DNA of 64,000 nucleotides. Origin: Grimontia kaedaensis (GTDB lineage Bacteria > Pseudomonadota > Gammaproteobacteria > Enterobacterales > Vibrionaceae). How positions within the stretch are numbered: position 1 is the stretch's first letter; each line of letters starts with the position of its first letter. The notes under the pieces were generated by a model. The model saw only the letters and a list, made by a program, of their open reading frames with translations. It was not told the DNA's origin and ran no database searches. The stretch is taken from the NCBI RefSeq assembly GCF_023746615.1, contig NZ_CP082276.1:1550001-1614000 (forward strand), given 5' to 3'. This document shows, in pieces, positions 43,164 to 52,473 of this stretch. The position numbers were made by a program, and so were the translations under genes.

Positions 43164-44155
43164 GCAGTAACTTAATGACGATGGCTGACGTCGATAACAT
43201 GTTCAGCAAGATTAAATCGGATTTCGAGACCTCGATTGATGAATACCGCAAACACTCAGAGAACTGGTTTTATGGGTGGGCGCTGGATATGGAACAAAAG
43301 GTTATCGTCAATGATAACGAGCAGTCTGCAGATACAGACGAATCAGAAATCGAAGCCGATATCATCACCTGCCCACTTGATGGAAAGATCACTCTTGTTC
43401 ATTGCTTTGAAGCAGAAGCCTTTGTTCCCATCACTGGCACGCCATTTAAGGTGCAACCGGTCAAATTCGATGATGGGATATTTATCGATTCATACGAACC
43501 TGATGGCCCAGCAGTGTCCGGCACAATCGGTAGCGACGGCACCGCTGAGGTCACGCTAGACCCCAAATATCGGGGTAAACCTGTCCGTATCACCTTTTAT
43601 CCCGAGGTGAGCGAAAGTGACATCAAAACCATGCTCGATTCCTATGACCCAACAATCAACAAGCTCACTGCTTGGTTGGATAAAGAATGGAAAACGCAGC
43701 GTAGCGAATGGCAAATCTATCTTAACGATCCTATTGATGTCTGGGACGAAGTCGGGAAGTTTCTCGACAATATGCTGGATGCTGTCGTTGATGCCTGGGA
43801 TGAAATTGCGGATTTATTCAAGCTACTCGCCAACCCGACAGAGCTAGCGAAAAAACTCTCCAAATATTTGGAAAATCCAGAGTTGATTGCAGAGAAGCTG
43901 GCCTCAGCAAAAGAAGAAGCAGAAAGAATGCTGACACTGATAAAAGATGAAGCGCGCTGCTTCTTGTGTCTCAACGCAGTCATCTCTTGGTTCAAAATTC
44001 TTAGCCCACTCCAGATCCTTACTCTGGTGTCTGTATCTCTCGCCTCCATTCTGGTTGAGGTTGTCCTCAGTATTGTTATCCCCGGCGGCGCAGTTTTAAG
44101 AAATATCAATCGACTCAGAGATGTTGCGGGTACCGCAACCATGGTAGGTGCGTAA
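43160..44155 (+). CDS. Rhs companion protein with C-terminal membrane segment
   Basis: A 331-residue protein, not assigned to a family. Residues 1-65 are acidic. Residues about 68-160 form a beta-rich domain (CPLDGKITLVHCFEAEAF, GTPFKVQPVKFDDG). A long amphipathic helical part follows (DVWDEVGKFLDNMLDAVVDAW), and a hydrophobic segment lies near 285-310 (ILTLVSVSLASILVEVVLSIVI). It starts at a GTG overlapping the DUF4123 stop and ends on the base before the Rhs ATG. Rhs effectors often carry an N-terminal membrane region. Here that function may be supplied by this separate protein. No PAAR motif was found in it. Confidence 0.6.
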   Translation: MSSNLMTMADVDNMFSKIKSDFETSIDEYRKHSENWFYGWALDMEQKVIVNDNEQSADTDESEIEADIITCPLDGKITLVHCFEAEAFVPITGTPFKVQPVKFDDGIFIDSYEPDGPAVSGTIGSDGTAEVTLDPKYRGKPVRITFYPEVSESDIKTMLDSYDPTINKLTAWLDKEWKTQRSEWQIYLNDPIDVWDEVGKFLDNMLDAVVDAWDEIADLFKLLANPTELAKKLSKYLENPELIAEKLASAKEEAERMLTLIKDEARCFLCLNAVISWFKILSPLQILTLVSVSLASILVEVVLSIVIPGGAVLRNINRLRDVAGTATMVGA

Positions 44156-47100
44156 ATGAGCAGGAAAGGACGCGCCGTCAAGGCCGTGAAGAAAATCAAA
44201 GAAGTCGTTGATATCACAAAAGTGGACGCGGTGGATAACATCGATACATTAAAAAAGGTCACCCAACATGGTAATGGAAAGCTCAACGCCAGGGCTAAAG
44301 CCACTCAGAGTGTCGAAGGGAAAAACCTAGACGGCGCGACTTCGGAGAAACGCTCTGCGACCCAAAGTTCGCATATCACTTCTGAAAAACCTCGGGATAT
44401 CGATAACAGCAAAAGCACCACCGAGAAAGGCGACGCAACACAAGGTGCTGGTAAGGACGCATCCGAAGGCTGTCCGGTATCTATGGTCACGGGTGAAGAA
44501 ACCCTTCAACTTAGCGATGTTACGCTTCCCGGTGCGTTGCCTTACACTTTTACCCGAACCTACAAAACATCAAGCTGTGAGCTCAACTCAAGTTTGGGTT
44601 ATGGCTGGAGTCACCCTCTCAGCCAATCTCTGATATTCGAAGCGGGCAAATTGTTCTGGAAAGATGCCGAAGGCAAGCGCACCCAACTTCCAGAGCCTAC
44701 AGAGTCGCGACCTGAAATCTATAACGACCTCGCAGGAGCAGCAGTATTTCTGGGAGAAAAAGGGAATGAATATGTCTTGGCGCAAGCCGGGCAACCCTTT
44801 CATCACTTCACCCGCAAAGGGAATACTGCTCAGCTAACGGGTTTATCAGACAAATACAATAACCGCTTAACGGTCGAATACGACGGCTATCAACGACCTC
44901 AAGCAGTTATCAACGAACAGGGTATTGCGCTTTGGTTTGTGTATCAAAATGGCCTCATTTCAGCGATTGAGTTCCGCACGCTGAAAACAGACGGCTCAAA
45001 AAAAGAATGGGTAACAGAGCGCACCAGTTTCACCTATCACTACAACGAAAACCAGCAACTCATTGATGCCCTTAACACTTCAGGCGAAGGCGAGCACTAT
45101 CAATATGACGAGGCCAACGTCATCTCACTGCGCAAAATGGCAGGTGGCGTCGAGTTCGGCTGGCAGTGGGAAGGTGAAGGAAAAGAAGTTCGTTGTGTCC
45201 ATCACTGGAGCAATACTGGTTACGACACCAAATTCGAGTGGGATGACGCCTCCAATGCCGTCGAAATCACCTATTCAGACGGCAGCACTGCCGCTTACCA
45301 ACATGATGAAAACGCCAAGCTGATAGCGCAGACAGATCCCGATGGCGCCGTTACAAAAAACGAATTCAATGAAAATGGCGATTTAGTCCTCACTGTCGAC
45401 CCGCTTGGTAATGAAACCCGTCACTTCTACAATGACTTCCAACAACGCGTACTGACCGTTCTACCTGATGGTGAGGTGATTGAATACCAATACTGGCGAG
45501 GCAACCTTCGCCGGGTCATTCAAGGCAAGCGCAACTGGCGCTACAAATATAACGCGCAAGGAGACATCACCGAAAAACGGGATCCACTTGGCCAAGACAC
45601 TTTCTACCGATACAACGGACAAGGTCAGTTAACCGAAATCGCCTACCCGGACGGCAGCAAGCATAAATTGGCTTGGAATAGACTGGGTATGCTGATTGGC
45701 GAAACCTATCCCGATGGTTCTCAAGCTTCCTATCGCTACGATATTTTCGGTCGCATCATTGTTGAAAAGTCGGCTATTGGCGCTGTCACTCAGTATGAGT
45801 GGGACAACGCTGATAGGCTGAGCAAGGTGAAGCTCCCTTCCGGCCAAACTAAGCACTTCGAATACAATGCTTACGGCAAGGCAACCCGTGTTGTTGATGA
45901 AAACGGTCTGGAAACCCAGTACGACTATCACCCGAACACCGACCTTGTTAGTCAGGTCATCCAACCTGACGGCTCTACTCTTCGTTACCAGTACGAAAAC
46001 GCCAAAAACTTCGTTACCGCCATTATCAATGAGCGCAACGAAACCTATCACATCGATTATTTCGCCAACGGTCTCGTTCGCAGTGAAACGACCTTTGATG
46101 GCCGTCGCTTTGCCTATGAATATGACCTCAACGACAAACTACTGAAGAAAACTGAGACCGGCACTCAAGGCACAGAACTGGAAACCGTTTTTGAGCGCGA
46201 CGCCATAGGCAGGCTAACCAAGAAAATCCTGCCTGATGGACAAGAGGTCACCTACAGCTACGACGCTTACGGACAGTTGATTGGTGTTGATGATGGGGAC
46301 ACTCCCCTTGCGTGGCAATATGATTTGCTTGGCAGGCTCACCGAGGAACACCAAAGCTGGGCATCGAACTTCTTCGAGTATGACAGTGTCGGACATCTCT
46401 CCCACTGGCAATTGCCAGATGCCAATAAGCTCAGCTTTGAACGCTCTGCTGGCGGTGTGCTCAACCGTATCATGCTCAACGATGAGCAACTGACCCGTCA
46501 CCATTATCAAAATGGTTTGGAAACGGCCCGCAAACAAGGCGACATTCTCAGCCGCTTTCAGCATGACGAACAGGGGCGACTGACTGCTCATACCCAGCAC
46601 CAAAACGGACGACAGACACAATCCCGTCAATATCTGTATGGCGCTGATGGTAACCTGAGCGAGATGGCCGACAGCCGATTTGGTACGGTTTATTACGACT
46701 ATGACCCGCTTTCACGACTGAAGAATACAAGGGGTGTGGTAGAAGAGTCGTTCGCCCACGACCCAGCAGGAAACCTGCTTGATCAAGTCATCGGTGCCAA
46801 GGCTGGCACTAAGCCATTCGATGTTGAAGGTAATCAACTCAAATTCCACGGCGACAGCCACTATGAATACGATGAATTTGGCCGACTGACTGCAGAAAAA
46901 CGCGGCAAAGAGCAAAGCCTAGTCACGCAGTATGAGTACGACTGCCAACACCGCTTAACCAAAGCCACATTGCCAGACGGTTCGTTCGTCACCTATAAAT
47001 ATGATGCGTTTGGTCGGCGCATTGAGAAGCGTGTGACAAACAAGCTTGGCAGTGTGAAGACTACTGAGTTTGTCTGGCAAGGCGACACCTTGATTGCCGA

Positions 47101-48001
47101 AACCAGCAAAGACCATTATCAGACCTACATCTACGAACCCGGCACCTTCAAACCGTTGGCAATGCTGTCAGGTGAAGGCACAGATTGTCAGGCTTGCCAC
47201 TACCACCTAGACCAAATCGGTACCCCAACAGATATTACCGATTTACACGGTAAATCCGTTTGGTCGGTGCAGTACCGCGCATACGGCAATGTGCTAAGAA
47301 AGCATGTTGAAGAGATCTCCAGCCCATTGCGTTTTCAGGGGCAATATTTCGACGAAGAAACAGGCCTTCACTACAACCGACACCGTTACTACAGCCCAAA
47401 TACAGGGCGATTTGTTACAGCTGACCCCATCGGTTTAGCGGGTGGATTAAACAACTACCAGTATGTACCCAATCCGACGGGATGGGTGGATCCGTTGGGG
47501 TTGATTAATAAATCGGCGAATGGGTGTCCCACTGGAAATAGTGTAGATACTGAGCCCGAAGTCGAAGTCCCTCAAAATCAAAGAAATGTTCTTTCTGAGG
47601 CAGAAACACCGAAAATAAAATATAGAGCATTAACGGAATCGCAAGCTAAAGATGCCCTACAAGGAAAAGACATAAAACCCAAAAACATCAATGAAAATTA
47701 TTCAATACAAGAGCATATTGACGATGGAAGTTTATCTACGCAGTATATATCATTAGGTTCAGAGAAAGCTGCGAGGCGATATGCTCGCCCGAACCCCAAA
47801 CGGGGAAAGATTAATAAAAGTGTTATAATTGAAGTCGACACTTCAAAGATAGAACTATCTAGCGTTCATGATGTATCAAAAGGTATAGATCCTTCAACAG
47901 GGAAAAAGTTAAAGGATCCTGGATATAGATATTCTAGAAAAGACAAGGAAGTTCTAATTGAAGGAAAAATTCCATCTAATGCTTATAAGGTTATAGAATA
48001 A
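44156..48001 (+). CDS. Rhs repeat protein with ADP-ribosyltransferase-like toxic tip
   Basis: A 1281-residue Rhs protein. Residues 1-100 are polar and lack PAAR. The Rhs shell starts at CPVSMVTGEETLQL near 102 and contains many YD repeats (YDAFGRR, YDPLSRL types). It ends at the core boundary RFVTADPIGLAGG ... WVDPLGL near 1081-1117, where Rhs proteins self-cleave. The 160-residue tip has YRALTESQAKDAL, STQYISLGSEKAARRYA and KEVLIEGKIP. This order (basic residue, STQxxS, late Glu) resembles ADP-ribosyltransferase or related DUF7587-like folds; this is inference. The tip is clearly more AT-rich than the core, a sign of tip exchange. Confidence 0.85.
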   Translation: MSRKGRAVKAVKKIKEVVDITKVDAVDNIDTLKKVTQHGNGKLNARAKATQSVEGKNLDGATSEKRSATQSSHITSEKPRDIDNSKSTTEKGDATQGAGKDASEGCPVSMVTGEETLQLSDVTLPGALPYTFTRTYKTSSCELNSSLGYGWSHPLSQSLIFEAGKLFWKDAEGKRTQLPEPTESRPEIYNDLAGAAVFLGEKGNEYVLAQAGQPFHHFTRKGNTAQLTGLSDKYNNRLTVEYDGYQRPQAVINEQGIALWFVYQNGLISAIEFRTLKTDGSKKEWVTERTSFTYHYNENQQLIDALNTSGEGEHYQYDEANVISLRKMAGGVEFGWQWEGEGKEVRCVHHWSNTGYDTKFEWDDASNAVEITYSDGSTAAYQHDENAKLIAQTDPDGAVTKNEFNENGDLVLTVDPLGNETRHFYNDFQQRVLTVLPDGEVIEYQYWRGNLRRVIQGKRNWRYKYNAQGDITEKRDPLGQDTFYRYNGQGQLTEIAYPDGSKHKLAWNRLGMLIGETYPDGSQASYRYDIFGRIIVEKSAIGAVTQYEWDNADRLSKVKLPSGQTKHFEYNAYGKATRVVDENGLETQYDYHPNTDLVSQVIQPDGSTLRYQYENAKNFVTAIINERNETYHIDYFANGLVRSETTFDGRRFAYEYDLNDKLLKKTETGTQGTELETVFERDAIGRLTKKILPDGQEVTYSYDAYGQLIGVDDGDTPLAWQYDLLGRLTEEHQSWASNFFEYDSVGHLSHWQLPDANKLSFERSAGGVLNRIMLNDEQLTRHHYQNGLETARKQGDILSRFQHDEQGRLTAHTQHQNGRQTQSRQYLYGADGNLSEMADSRFGTVYYDYDPLSRLKNTRGVVEESFAHDPAGNLLDQVIGAKAGTKPFDVEGNQLKFHGDSHYEYDEFGRLTAEKRGKEQSLVTQYEYDCQHRLTKATLPDGSFVTYKYDAFGRRIEKRVTNKLGSVKTTEFVWQGDTLIAETSKDHYQTYIYEPGTFKPLAMLSGEGTDCQACHYHLDQIGTPTDITDLHGKSVWSVQYRAYGNVLRKHVEEISSPLRFQGQYFDEETGLHYNRHRYYSPNTGRFVTADPIGLAGGLNNYQYVPNPTGWVDPLGLINKSANGCPTGNSVDTEPEVEVPQNQRNVLSEAETPKIKYRALTESQAKDALQGKDIKPKNINENYSIQEHIDDGSLSTQYISLGSEKAARRYARPNPKRGKINKSVIIEVDTSKIELSSVHDVSKGIDPSTGKKLKDPGYRYSRKDKEVLIEGKIPSNAYKVIE

Positions 48002-48003
48002 AA

Positions 48004-48354
48004 ATGAACATTGATGAAGAAATAAAACAACTTTCAAATCAGATTGATATAGCTATGAAATTTGAATCTTACGATGAAGATGAAGAGTATGAAAAAAACA
48101 AATCATCAAAATATGACGTCTTAAAATTCATATTAGAAAAGCATGATGAATTGAAGAAAAAAATAATCAGCAACACTGAATTTGTTAATTTATTCAATAA
48201 GTGCATTCTTATACTTATTAATAATACAGGATGTTCAGAAGACTTTGAAATACTAGAGGAGATATTGGATAATCTTTATGAAAAAAACTTAATAGACTCA
48301 GTTAAATATAAGGAAATTATTAGCAAGTCAAATTTAGGAAGATGGATTGAATAA
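48004..48354 (+). CDS. Candidate immunity protein for the Rhs tip
   Basis: A 116-residue, acidic, helical protein without signal peptide (YDEDEEYEKNKSS near 24-36, then LKFILEKHDELKKK). It starts two bases after the Rhs stop and is as AT-rich as the toxin tip, so the two probably moved together. Cytosolic location fits a toxin that acts in the cytosol. No family was recognised. Immunity is inferred from position. Confidence 0.7.
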   Translation: MNIDEEIKQLSNQIDIAMKFESYDEDEEYEKNKSSKYDVLKFILEKHDELKKKIISNTEFVNLFNKCILILINNTGCSEDFEILEEILDNLYEKNLIDSVKYKEIISKSNLGRWIE

Positions 48355-48678
48355 ATTTAACTTTCTAAGATATTTTTTCTTAATCAACAGTCCGTGACGT
48401 TTATTAAGGATGCATGACATGTGGAGACATCATCCACTCTCAACAAAAGCATTATGACGAATTTTCATGTCGAAACATCATAATTGATAGTTCAGGTGGA
48501 AACATGGACATCGAAAATCGATATGAGATTAGGACTCTCAGAAAAGATAAATAAATTATCAAAGGAATCAATGTTATAGAGAAGTCTGCATATTTATCGT
48601 TAGCAGTGCTCTGTTGCTGCCTCGTAGTTCGGTAGAGAAAATGAAACATCTCGAGGTAACAGCAGAGCGACAAATTAA
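48355..48678. other. Intergenic region downstream of the Rhs immunity gene
   Basis: AT-rich stretch with one small ORF at 48414-48554 (listed separately). The minus-strand frame at 48452-48673 lacks start signals. No terminator was recognised. Confidence 0.45.
48414..48554 (+). CDS. Possible 46-aa ORF or gene remnant
   Basis: ATG at 48414 has TAAGGA five bases upstream and opens 46 codons to TAA. The protein starts MTCGDIIHSQQKHYDEFSCR and ends ENRYEIRTLRKDK. It is polar and contains two Cys residues. It may be a small protein or the remnant of an earlier toxin or immunity gene displaced from the Rhs end. Confidence 0.35.
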   Translation: MTCGDIIHSQQKHYDEFSCRNIIIDSSGGNMDIENRYEIRTLRKDK

Positions 48679-49047
48679 GTGATAGTTAAAAATGTAGATT
48701 TTAAGTTCAGCACATGGGTGCATGATGATAAAGAAGTAATGTTCCGTTATTCAAATTCTGGCGCCGCGGTTTTTAGTCAATCCCACAGACTAATTGTTGC
48801 TATGGAGTACTTACCAAGCGGCCATCTAGATGCAAAGGTGCTAGGTTTAGATGGAAATATTGTTACGTCAATTACCCCATCAGAAGAAGATATTTCCTAT
48901 CAATACATCGTTGCCCATCCTTCATCTAAGAGTGGCATAGCTGTTGTTGCCTCATATTCAGAATTGGTTGGTCATTTCCAAGATTGGCACTTTGAAGTCA
49001 ACCTTGATGATTTCAGTATTGGTAATAGGCTTACTCCAGCCTATTGA
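48679..49047 (+). CDS. Hypothetical protein, possible orphan immunity protein
   Basis: A 122-residue soluble, beta-rich protein (FKFSTWVHDDKEVMFRYS, GHLDAKVLGLDGNIVTS, FQDWHFEVNLDDF). It starts at GTG without a strong ribosome-binding site. It is not recognised. Its place at the end of the Rhs cluster, after one immunity candidate and an ORF remnant, fits an immunity gene kept from a former tip. It may also be unrelated. Confidence 0.5.
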   Translation: MIVKNVDFKFSTWVHDDKEVMFRYSNSGAAVFSQSHRLIVAMEYLPSGHLDAKVLGLDGNIVTSITPSEEDISYQYIVAHPSSKSGIAVVASYSELVGHFQDWHFEVNLDDFSIGNRLTPAY

Positions 49048-49062
49048 AGTCGAAAGCCGAAG

Positions 49063-49965
49063 CTAATTCCTGACTTTCACCAACAACCACTCACAAAACG
49101 CATGGGTCGACAGGTTTCGTTGCTGAGCTTTCTCATCCATTCGGCCTGATGCCACCACACTCACCCAGTCTTCCAGCATAGCTTTAAAGCCCTTGGTTTC
49201 GAGAGTATCTGTCCAATCTGCCAGTTCAACAGTTTGGGTGACGCCGTTTTCGAATTTCTCGCCTTTCAGGAAGCCGTTAAATTGATAAGCTTCGTTTTCA
49301 AAGGCCAACGACACTGACTCGCAGGTTTTGCCAAACTGGCGGTTCATTTGGCCATTGAACAGAGTGCCATTTTCTTCCCAGGAGAGGTTGATCATGGCGA
49401 TTTCATCGCCCGCTTTCTGGCACACCACCTGAATGTCTTGCTGATCAATGTTTCCATGGATATTGAGCGAATCAATCACGTGGATCATGTCATCAAAAAT
49501 GAAGTCCTGTGCTTTGCCTGTCAGATTGAGTCGATGTTTGTGCCATGTAAGCGTTCGAAGATCAGCTCGGCCCACCAGCGTGTTCCAAAGTGGAATGTAG
49601 CGGCGATTGAAGCCAACTAACAAAGGGACGGATTTTTGCTCTGACAAATCATGAAGCTTTTGGTAGTCGGCAAAATTCAGCGTGGCAGGCTTATCAACGA
49701 AAACGGGAATATGCTGCTCCATAAAGAACGTTGCAATAGCAGCATGCGTCTCGCTGCTGGTGTGGATCATCACACCATCGATATTCATCTTTACCAGCTC
49801 GCGATAATCGCGGCAGGTTTCCGCAATGCGATATTCGCTAGCGACTGCTGCCAGTTTTTCTGGGTTGCGGGTACAAAAGATAAGTTCGAGATTTGGCATG
49901 CGGGTGAGCAAAGGAAGGTAGGCTTTAGTAGCAATATCACCCAAACCGATAACGGCAATTCTCAT
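49063..49965 (-). CDS. Gfo/Idh/MocA family oxidoreductase, MviM/YceM type
   Basis: A 300-residue NAD(P)-binding oxidoreductase: Rossmann motif VIGLGDIATKAYLP near 4-17 and VFVDKPATLN near 91-100, where Lys of the EKP-type motif is kept as DKP. The Rossmann start AxKxYLP and NRRYIPLW near 122 resemble the YceM/MviM group. The substrate is unknown. AAAGGGA lies 8 bases before the ATG. It is divergent from the 145-aa gene and marks the return to chromosomal backbone after the T6SS modules. Confidence 0.82.
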   Translation of the reverse strand: MRIAVIGLGDIATKAYLPLLTRMPNLELIFCTRNPEKLAAVASEYRIAETCRDYRELVKMNIDGVMIHTSSETHAAIATFFMEQHIPVFVDKPATLNFADYQKLHDLSEQKSVPLLVGFNRRYIPLWNTLVGRADLRTLTWHKHRLNLTGKAQDFIFDDMIHVIDSLNIHGNIDQQDIQVVCQKAGDEIAMINLSWEENGTLFNGQMNRQFGKTCESVSLAFENEAYQFNGFLKGEKFENGVTQTVELADWTDTLETKGFKAMLEDWVSVVASGRMDEKAQQRNLSTHAFCEWLLVKVRN

Positions 49966-50280
49966 TCATTTCCCTTTCATTGTTGAAGCAAATTGCTTGC
50001 TGATTCGGAGCCATTCGCAAGCTGAAAACCTGGCTTGGAGGGTATCATTTCTGTACCAATTTAGACTCCAGACGCGTCACACTAAAGAGACATTTTCGAT
50101 ATTCACCTTCTCTATTCCGTTCTCACTGCTTTTGTTGTTCCCTCGCTTATTGACACCTATTTGGCGCCATTGATAAGTTACGTTATAACATAACAAATCA
50201 GTTTGGCTAGGATGCTCATCCAGACCATAGAGAAGCATGTTAGATGCTCGCGTTGGGTCTGTATTTCAAGGGATATATGA
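49966..50280. other. Intergenic region between divergent genes
   Basis: About 315 bases carrying the promoters of the MviM-type gene and the 145-aa gene. No palindrome, terminator or small ORF stood out. Confidence 0.4.
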
Positions 50281-50718
50281 ATGAAAGACATTAAACCTAT
50301 TTTCCGGAATCTCGAGAAAATGCTCCGGCAGTCGTCATGGTTTGATGATGGTTGGGAAATCTATAACCGTGGCGTGTACATGCAGCTTTATAAGGAAAAT
50401 TGGCACAATGAGGCTCAAGGCGGCATCCACTTTGAAACCTATATCGAAGCGCCGCAGTTAAAGCAGAAAGAGTTTCCTATCTGTATGCACGCAGAAGAAG
50501 ACTGCCCTTCACAATCTGAATTTGTCCGCAAATTTATGGATCTTGAAGGTGAGAAAATCAAGGGCTGGAAAGGCTATCAAACCATAGGGAGCGGTTATCA
50601 CATTTGTCAGCGCAACCTGCCTCTCAACTTCAAAAATCTCGAACAAAAGCTGTATGAAGAATTTAACCGTCTCCGACAACTTGAAGGCGGTATTGAGCAG
50701 ACATTAAGTGAGCTTTGA
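50281..50718 (+). CDS. Hypothetical protein, 145 aa
   Basis: Not recognised. A soluble protein with many aromatic and charged residues (WFDDGWEIYNRGVYMQLYK near 20-38, GGIHFETYIEAPQ) and a helical C-terminus. It has no signal peptide or membrane segment. AAGGGATATATGA precedes the ATG. It lies 13 bases before the DUF1289 gene, so the two are probably co-transcribed. Confidence 0.7.
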   Translation: MKDIKPIFRNLEKMLRQSSWFDDGWEIYNRGVYMQLYKENWHNEAQGGIHFETYIEAPQLKQKEFPICMHAEEDCPSQSEFVRKFMDLEGEKIKGWKGYQTIGSGYHICQRNLPLNFKNLEQKLYEEFNRLRQLEGGIEQTLSEL

Positions 50719-50731
50719 AGGACAGATAACG

Positions 50732-50926
50732 ATGAAGCGGAATCAAAGTCCTTGTATTGATGTGTGTGATTTTTCTGGCCCCAAAGGGTGGTGTTTGGGG
50801 TGTGGCCGCACACGCGAAGAATGCCAAACATGGAAAGGCATGAAACCCTACGACAAGAACACCCTTCAAAAGGCACTGAAGAAACGGATGGTAAAGATTA
50901 AAACCCTACACAGTGAGAAAGACTAG
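50732..50926 (+). CDS. DUF1289 family protein
   Basis: A 64-residue protein with the DUF1289 signature: SPCIDVCDFSGPKGWCLGCG with four Cys, then RTREEC. The Cys set suggests metal binding (Zn or Fe-S). The function is not established. The ATG at 50732 with AAGGA ten bases upstream is preferred over a GTG eight codons earlier that would overlap the preceding gene. Confidence 0.85.
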   Translation: MKRNQSPCIDVCDFSGPKGWCLGCGRTREECQTWKGMKPYDKNTLQKALKKRMVKIKTLHSEKD

Positions 50927-50973
50927 ACCCCCAGCCTTTCACTTCTATTCTACCCGTCCATTACTCAATGTAT

Positions 50974-51291
50974 CTAAAGGCTGTAGTCGCGTTCTACTTT
51001 AGCGATGCGGGTCGTGAATGCGGCATACCATTTTTCCCGCCCAAGCTTCTGAGCTCCCACATGCTCAACGTTCGCTTTCCACTGTTTGATGGAGTCGAGA
51101 TCCTTCCAGTAGGAGACCGTGATCCCCAAACCATCTCTGACTGATTCTATGCCAAGAAAACCTGGCTCCTGAGCGGCCAGTTCAACCATGCGTTCAGCCA
51201 TATCGCCATAACCATCTTCAACATCAGTTCTTACGTTGGTAAATATCACCGCGTAATAAGGGGGTTTAGGGGTTTTCGCAATGTCAGGCAT
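50974..51291 (-). CDS. Antibiotic-biosynthesis-monooxygenase-type (ABM) domain protein
   Basis: A 105-residue ferredoxin-like alpha+beta dimer domain of the ABM superfamily. It shows YYAVIFTNVRTDVEDGYGDMAERMVELAAQEPGF-type order with GFLGIESVRDGLGITVSYW in the middle and a WYAAFTTRIAKVERDY end. Family members are heme-degrading enzymes, small monooxygenases or unknown. The start at 51291 (MPDIAK) is supported by AAAGGA six bases upstream; the open frame runs 32 codons further but lacks signals. Confidence 0.82.
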   Translation of the reverse strand: MPDIAKTPKPPYYAVIFTNVRTDVEDGYGDMAERMVELAAQEPGFLGIESVRDGLGITVSYWKDLDSIKQWKANVEHVGAQKLGREKWYAAFTTRIAKVERDYSL

Positions 51292-51463
51292 AGGTATTCC
51301 TTTACCAATGAGGGATTCGCTACTCAGCATACGGAAGCGTATCCGTAAGTACACCTTTGCAGTGCAGGTAAAGTGTTTTTTCGTCACAAAGTAGCATTGT
51401 GCATGAACACTTAACTGCTTAGCTTTAAATCTGTTCCCACCGGAATCAAGAGGTTAAGCAGTT

Positions 51464-52456
51464 ATGGTCAGCATCTCTCTTACTAGGTTAATACGCAGTC
51501 TGTTCTTGGCTATCACACTGATGGCAGTATCTTTATCAGCACTCGCGAAAGACCTCCCTGTGGTCAAAGTTGGGGTTTTGAAGTTCGGCACCATTAACTG
51601 GGAAATGGATGTTATTAAACGTCACAAGCTGGATGAAAGAGCAGGCTTTATCCTTGATATCACACCTCTGGCTTCCAAGAATGCCTCTTCCGTCGCGCTA
51701 CAAGGTGAGGCTGTCGACGTTATTTTTTCTGATTGGGTCTGGGTCAGTAGGCAACGTGCAGCGGGCAAAACCTACACCCTCTCACCCACTTCTGCGACGG
51801 CAGGCGGTATGTTCGCAGCTGCCGATATTCAGCTCTCTTCACCCTGCGATATTGAGGGTCAGAAGCTCGGCATCGCAGGTGGCGCGGTCGACAAAACCTG
51901 GCTCCTTTACCAAGCCTATTGCGAAGCCAAAGAAAACAAAGCAATCAGCGCGTTGACTGAACAACAGTTCGTTGCGCCTCCACTGTTGAACAAGCTTCTG
52001 ATGCAAAACAAAGTCCCGGTCGGAATTAACTTCTGGCATTACGGCGCAAGACTCGAAGCGGCAGGGTTCCAGCCTGTTATCAGTCTTGATGAAATCGTCA
52101 AAGGCTTGGGGATCGATACTCAAGTGCCTATGCTTGGTTGGGTGTTCGATGAGAAGTGGGCGAATGCGAATCCATCTTTGGTCTCAGCGTTTTTGAAAAC
52201 ATCTGCCGAAGCGAGAGCTATGTTGCGATCCTCCGATGCAGAATGGGATGTCATCAAGCCACTCACCAAGGCAGAGAATGACGAGGTGTTCAATGCGCTT
52301 AAAACTGCTTATCGGCGCGGCTTCTCGGGCACGTTTGGTGAGGAGCAGTTGAATGCCGCCGCAAAAATCTTCGATATTCTCGCCAAAGAAGGCGGGCCGA
52401 AACTGGTGGGTAAGTCAACCACACTGAGTGACGGCACATTCTGGCTAAAGCCATAA
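51464..52456 (+). CDS. ABC transporter substrate-binding protein, NitT/TauT/Ssu type
   Basis: A 330-residue periplasmic binding protein with a signal peptide (LFLAITLMAVSLSALA, cleavage near residue 28). The mature start VVKVGVLKFGTINWEMDVIK matches the family that binds sulfonates, nitrate, thiamine precursors or similar. LQGEAVDVIFSDWVWVSRQRAAG near 85-107 is the hinge region. No enzyme gene for a substrate is adjacent, so the ligand is unknown. It is the first gene of a three-gene operon. Confidence 0.87.
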   Translation: MVSISLTRLIRSLFLAITLMAVSLSALAKDLPVVKVGVLKFGTINWEMDVIKRHKLDERAGFILDITPLASKNASSVALQGEAVDVIFSDWVWVSRQRAAGKTYTLSPTSATAGGMFAAADIQLSSPCDIEGQKLGIAGGAVDKTWLLYQAYCEAKENKAISALTEQQFVAPPLLNKLLMQNKVPVGINFWHYGARLEAAGFQPVISLDEIVKGLGIDTQVPMLGWVFDEKWANANPSLVSAFLKTSAEARAMLRSSDAEWDVIKPLTKAENDEVFNALKTAYRRGFSGTFGEEQLNAAAKIFDILAKEGGPKLVGKSTTLSDGTFWLKP

Positions 52457-52473
52457 ACGGGAACAGCTAACGA

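Noticed and set aside
22141..49047. A complete type VI secretion gene cluster
   Set aside because: Only Hcp, VgrG, PAAR, adaptors and cargo are present; no sheath, baseplate, membrane complex or ClpV gene was found.
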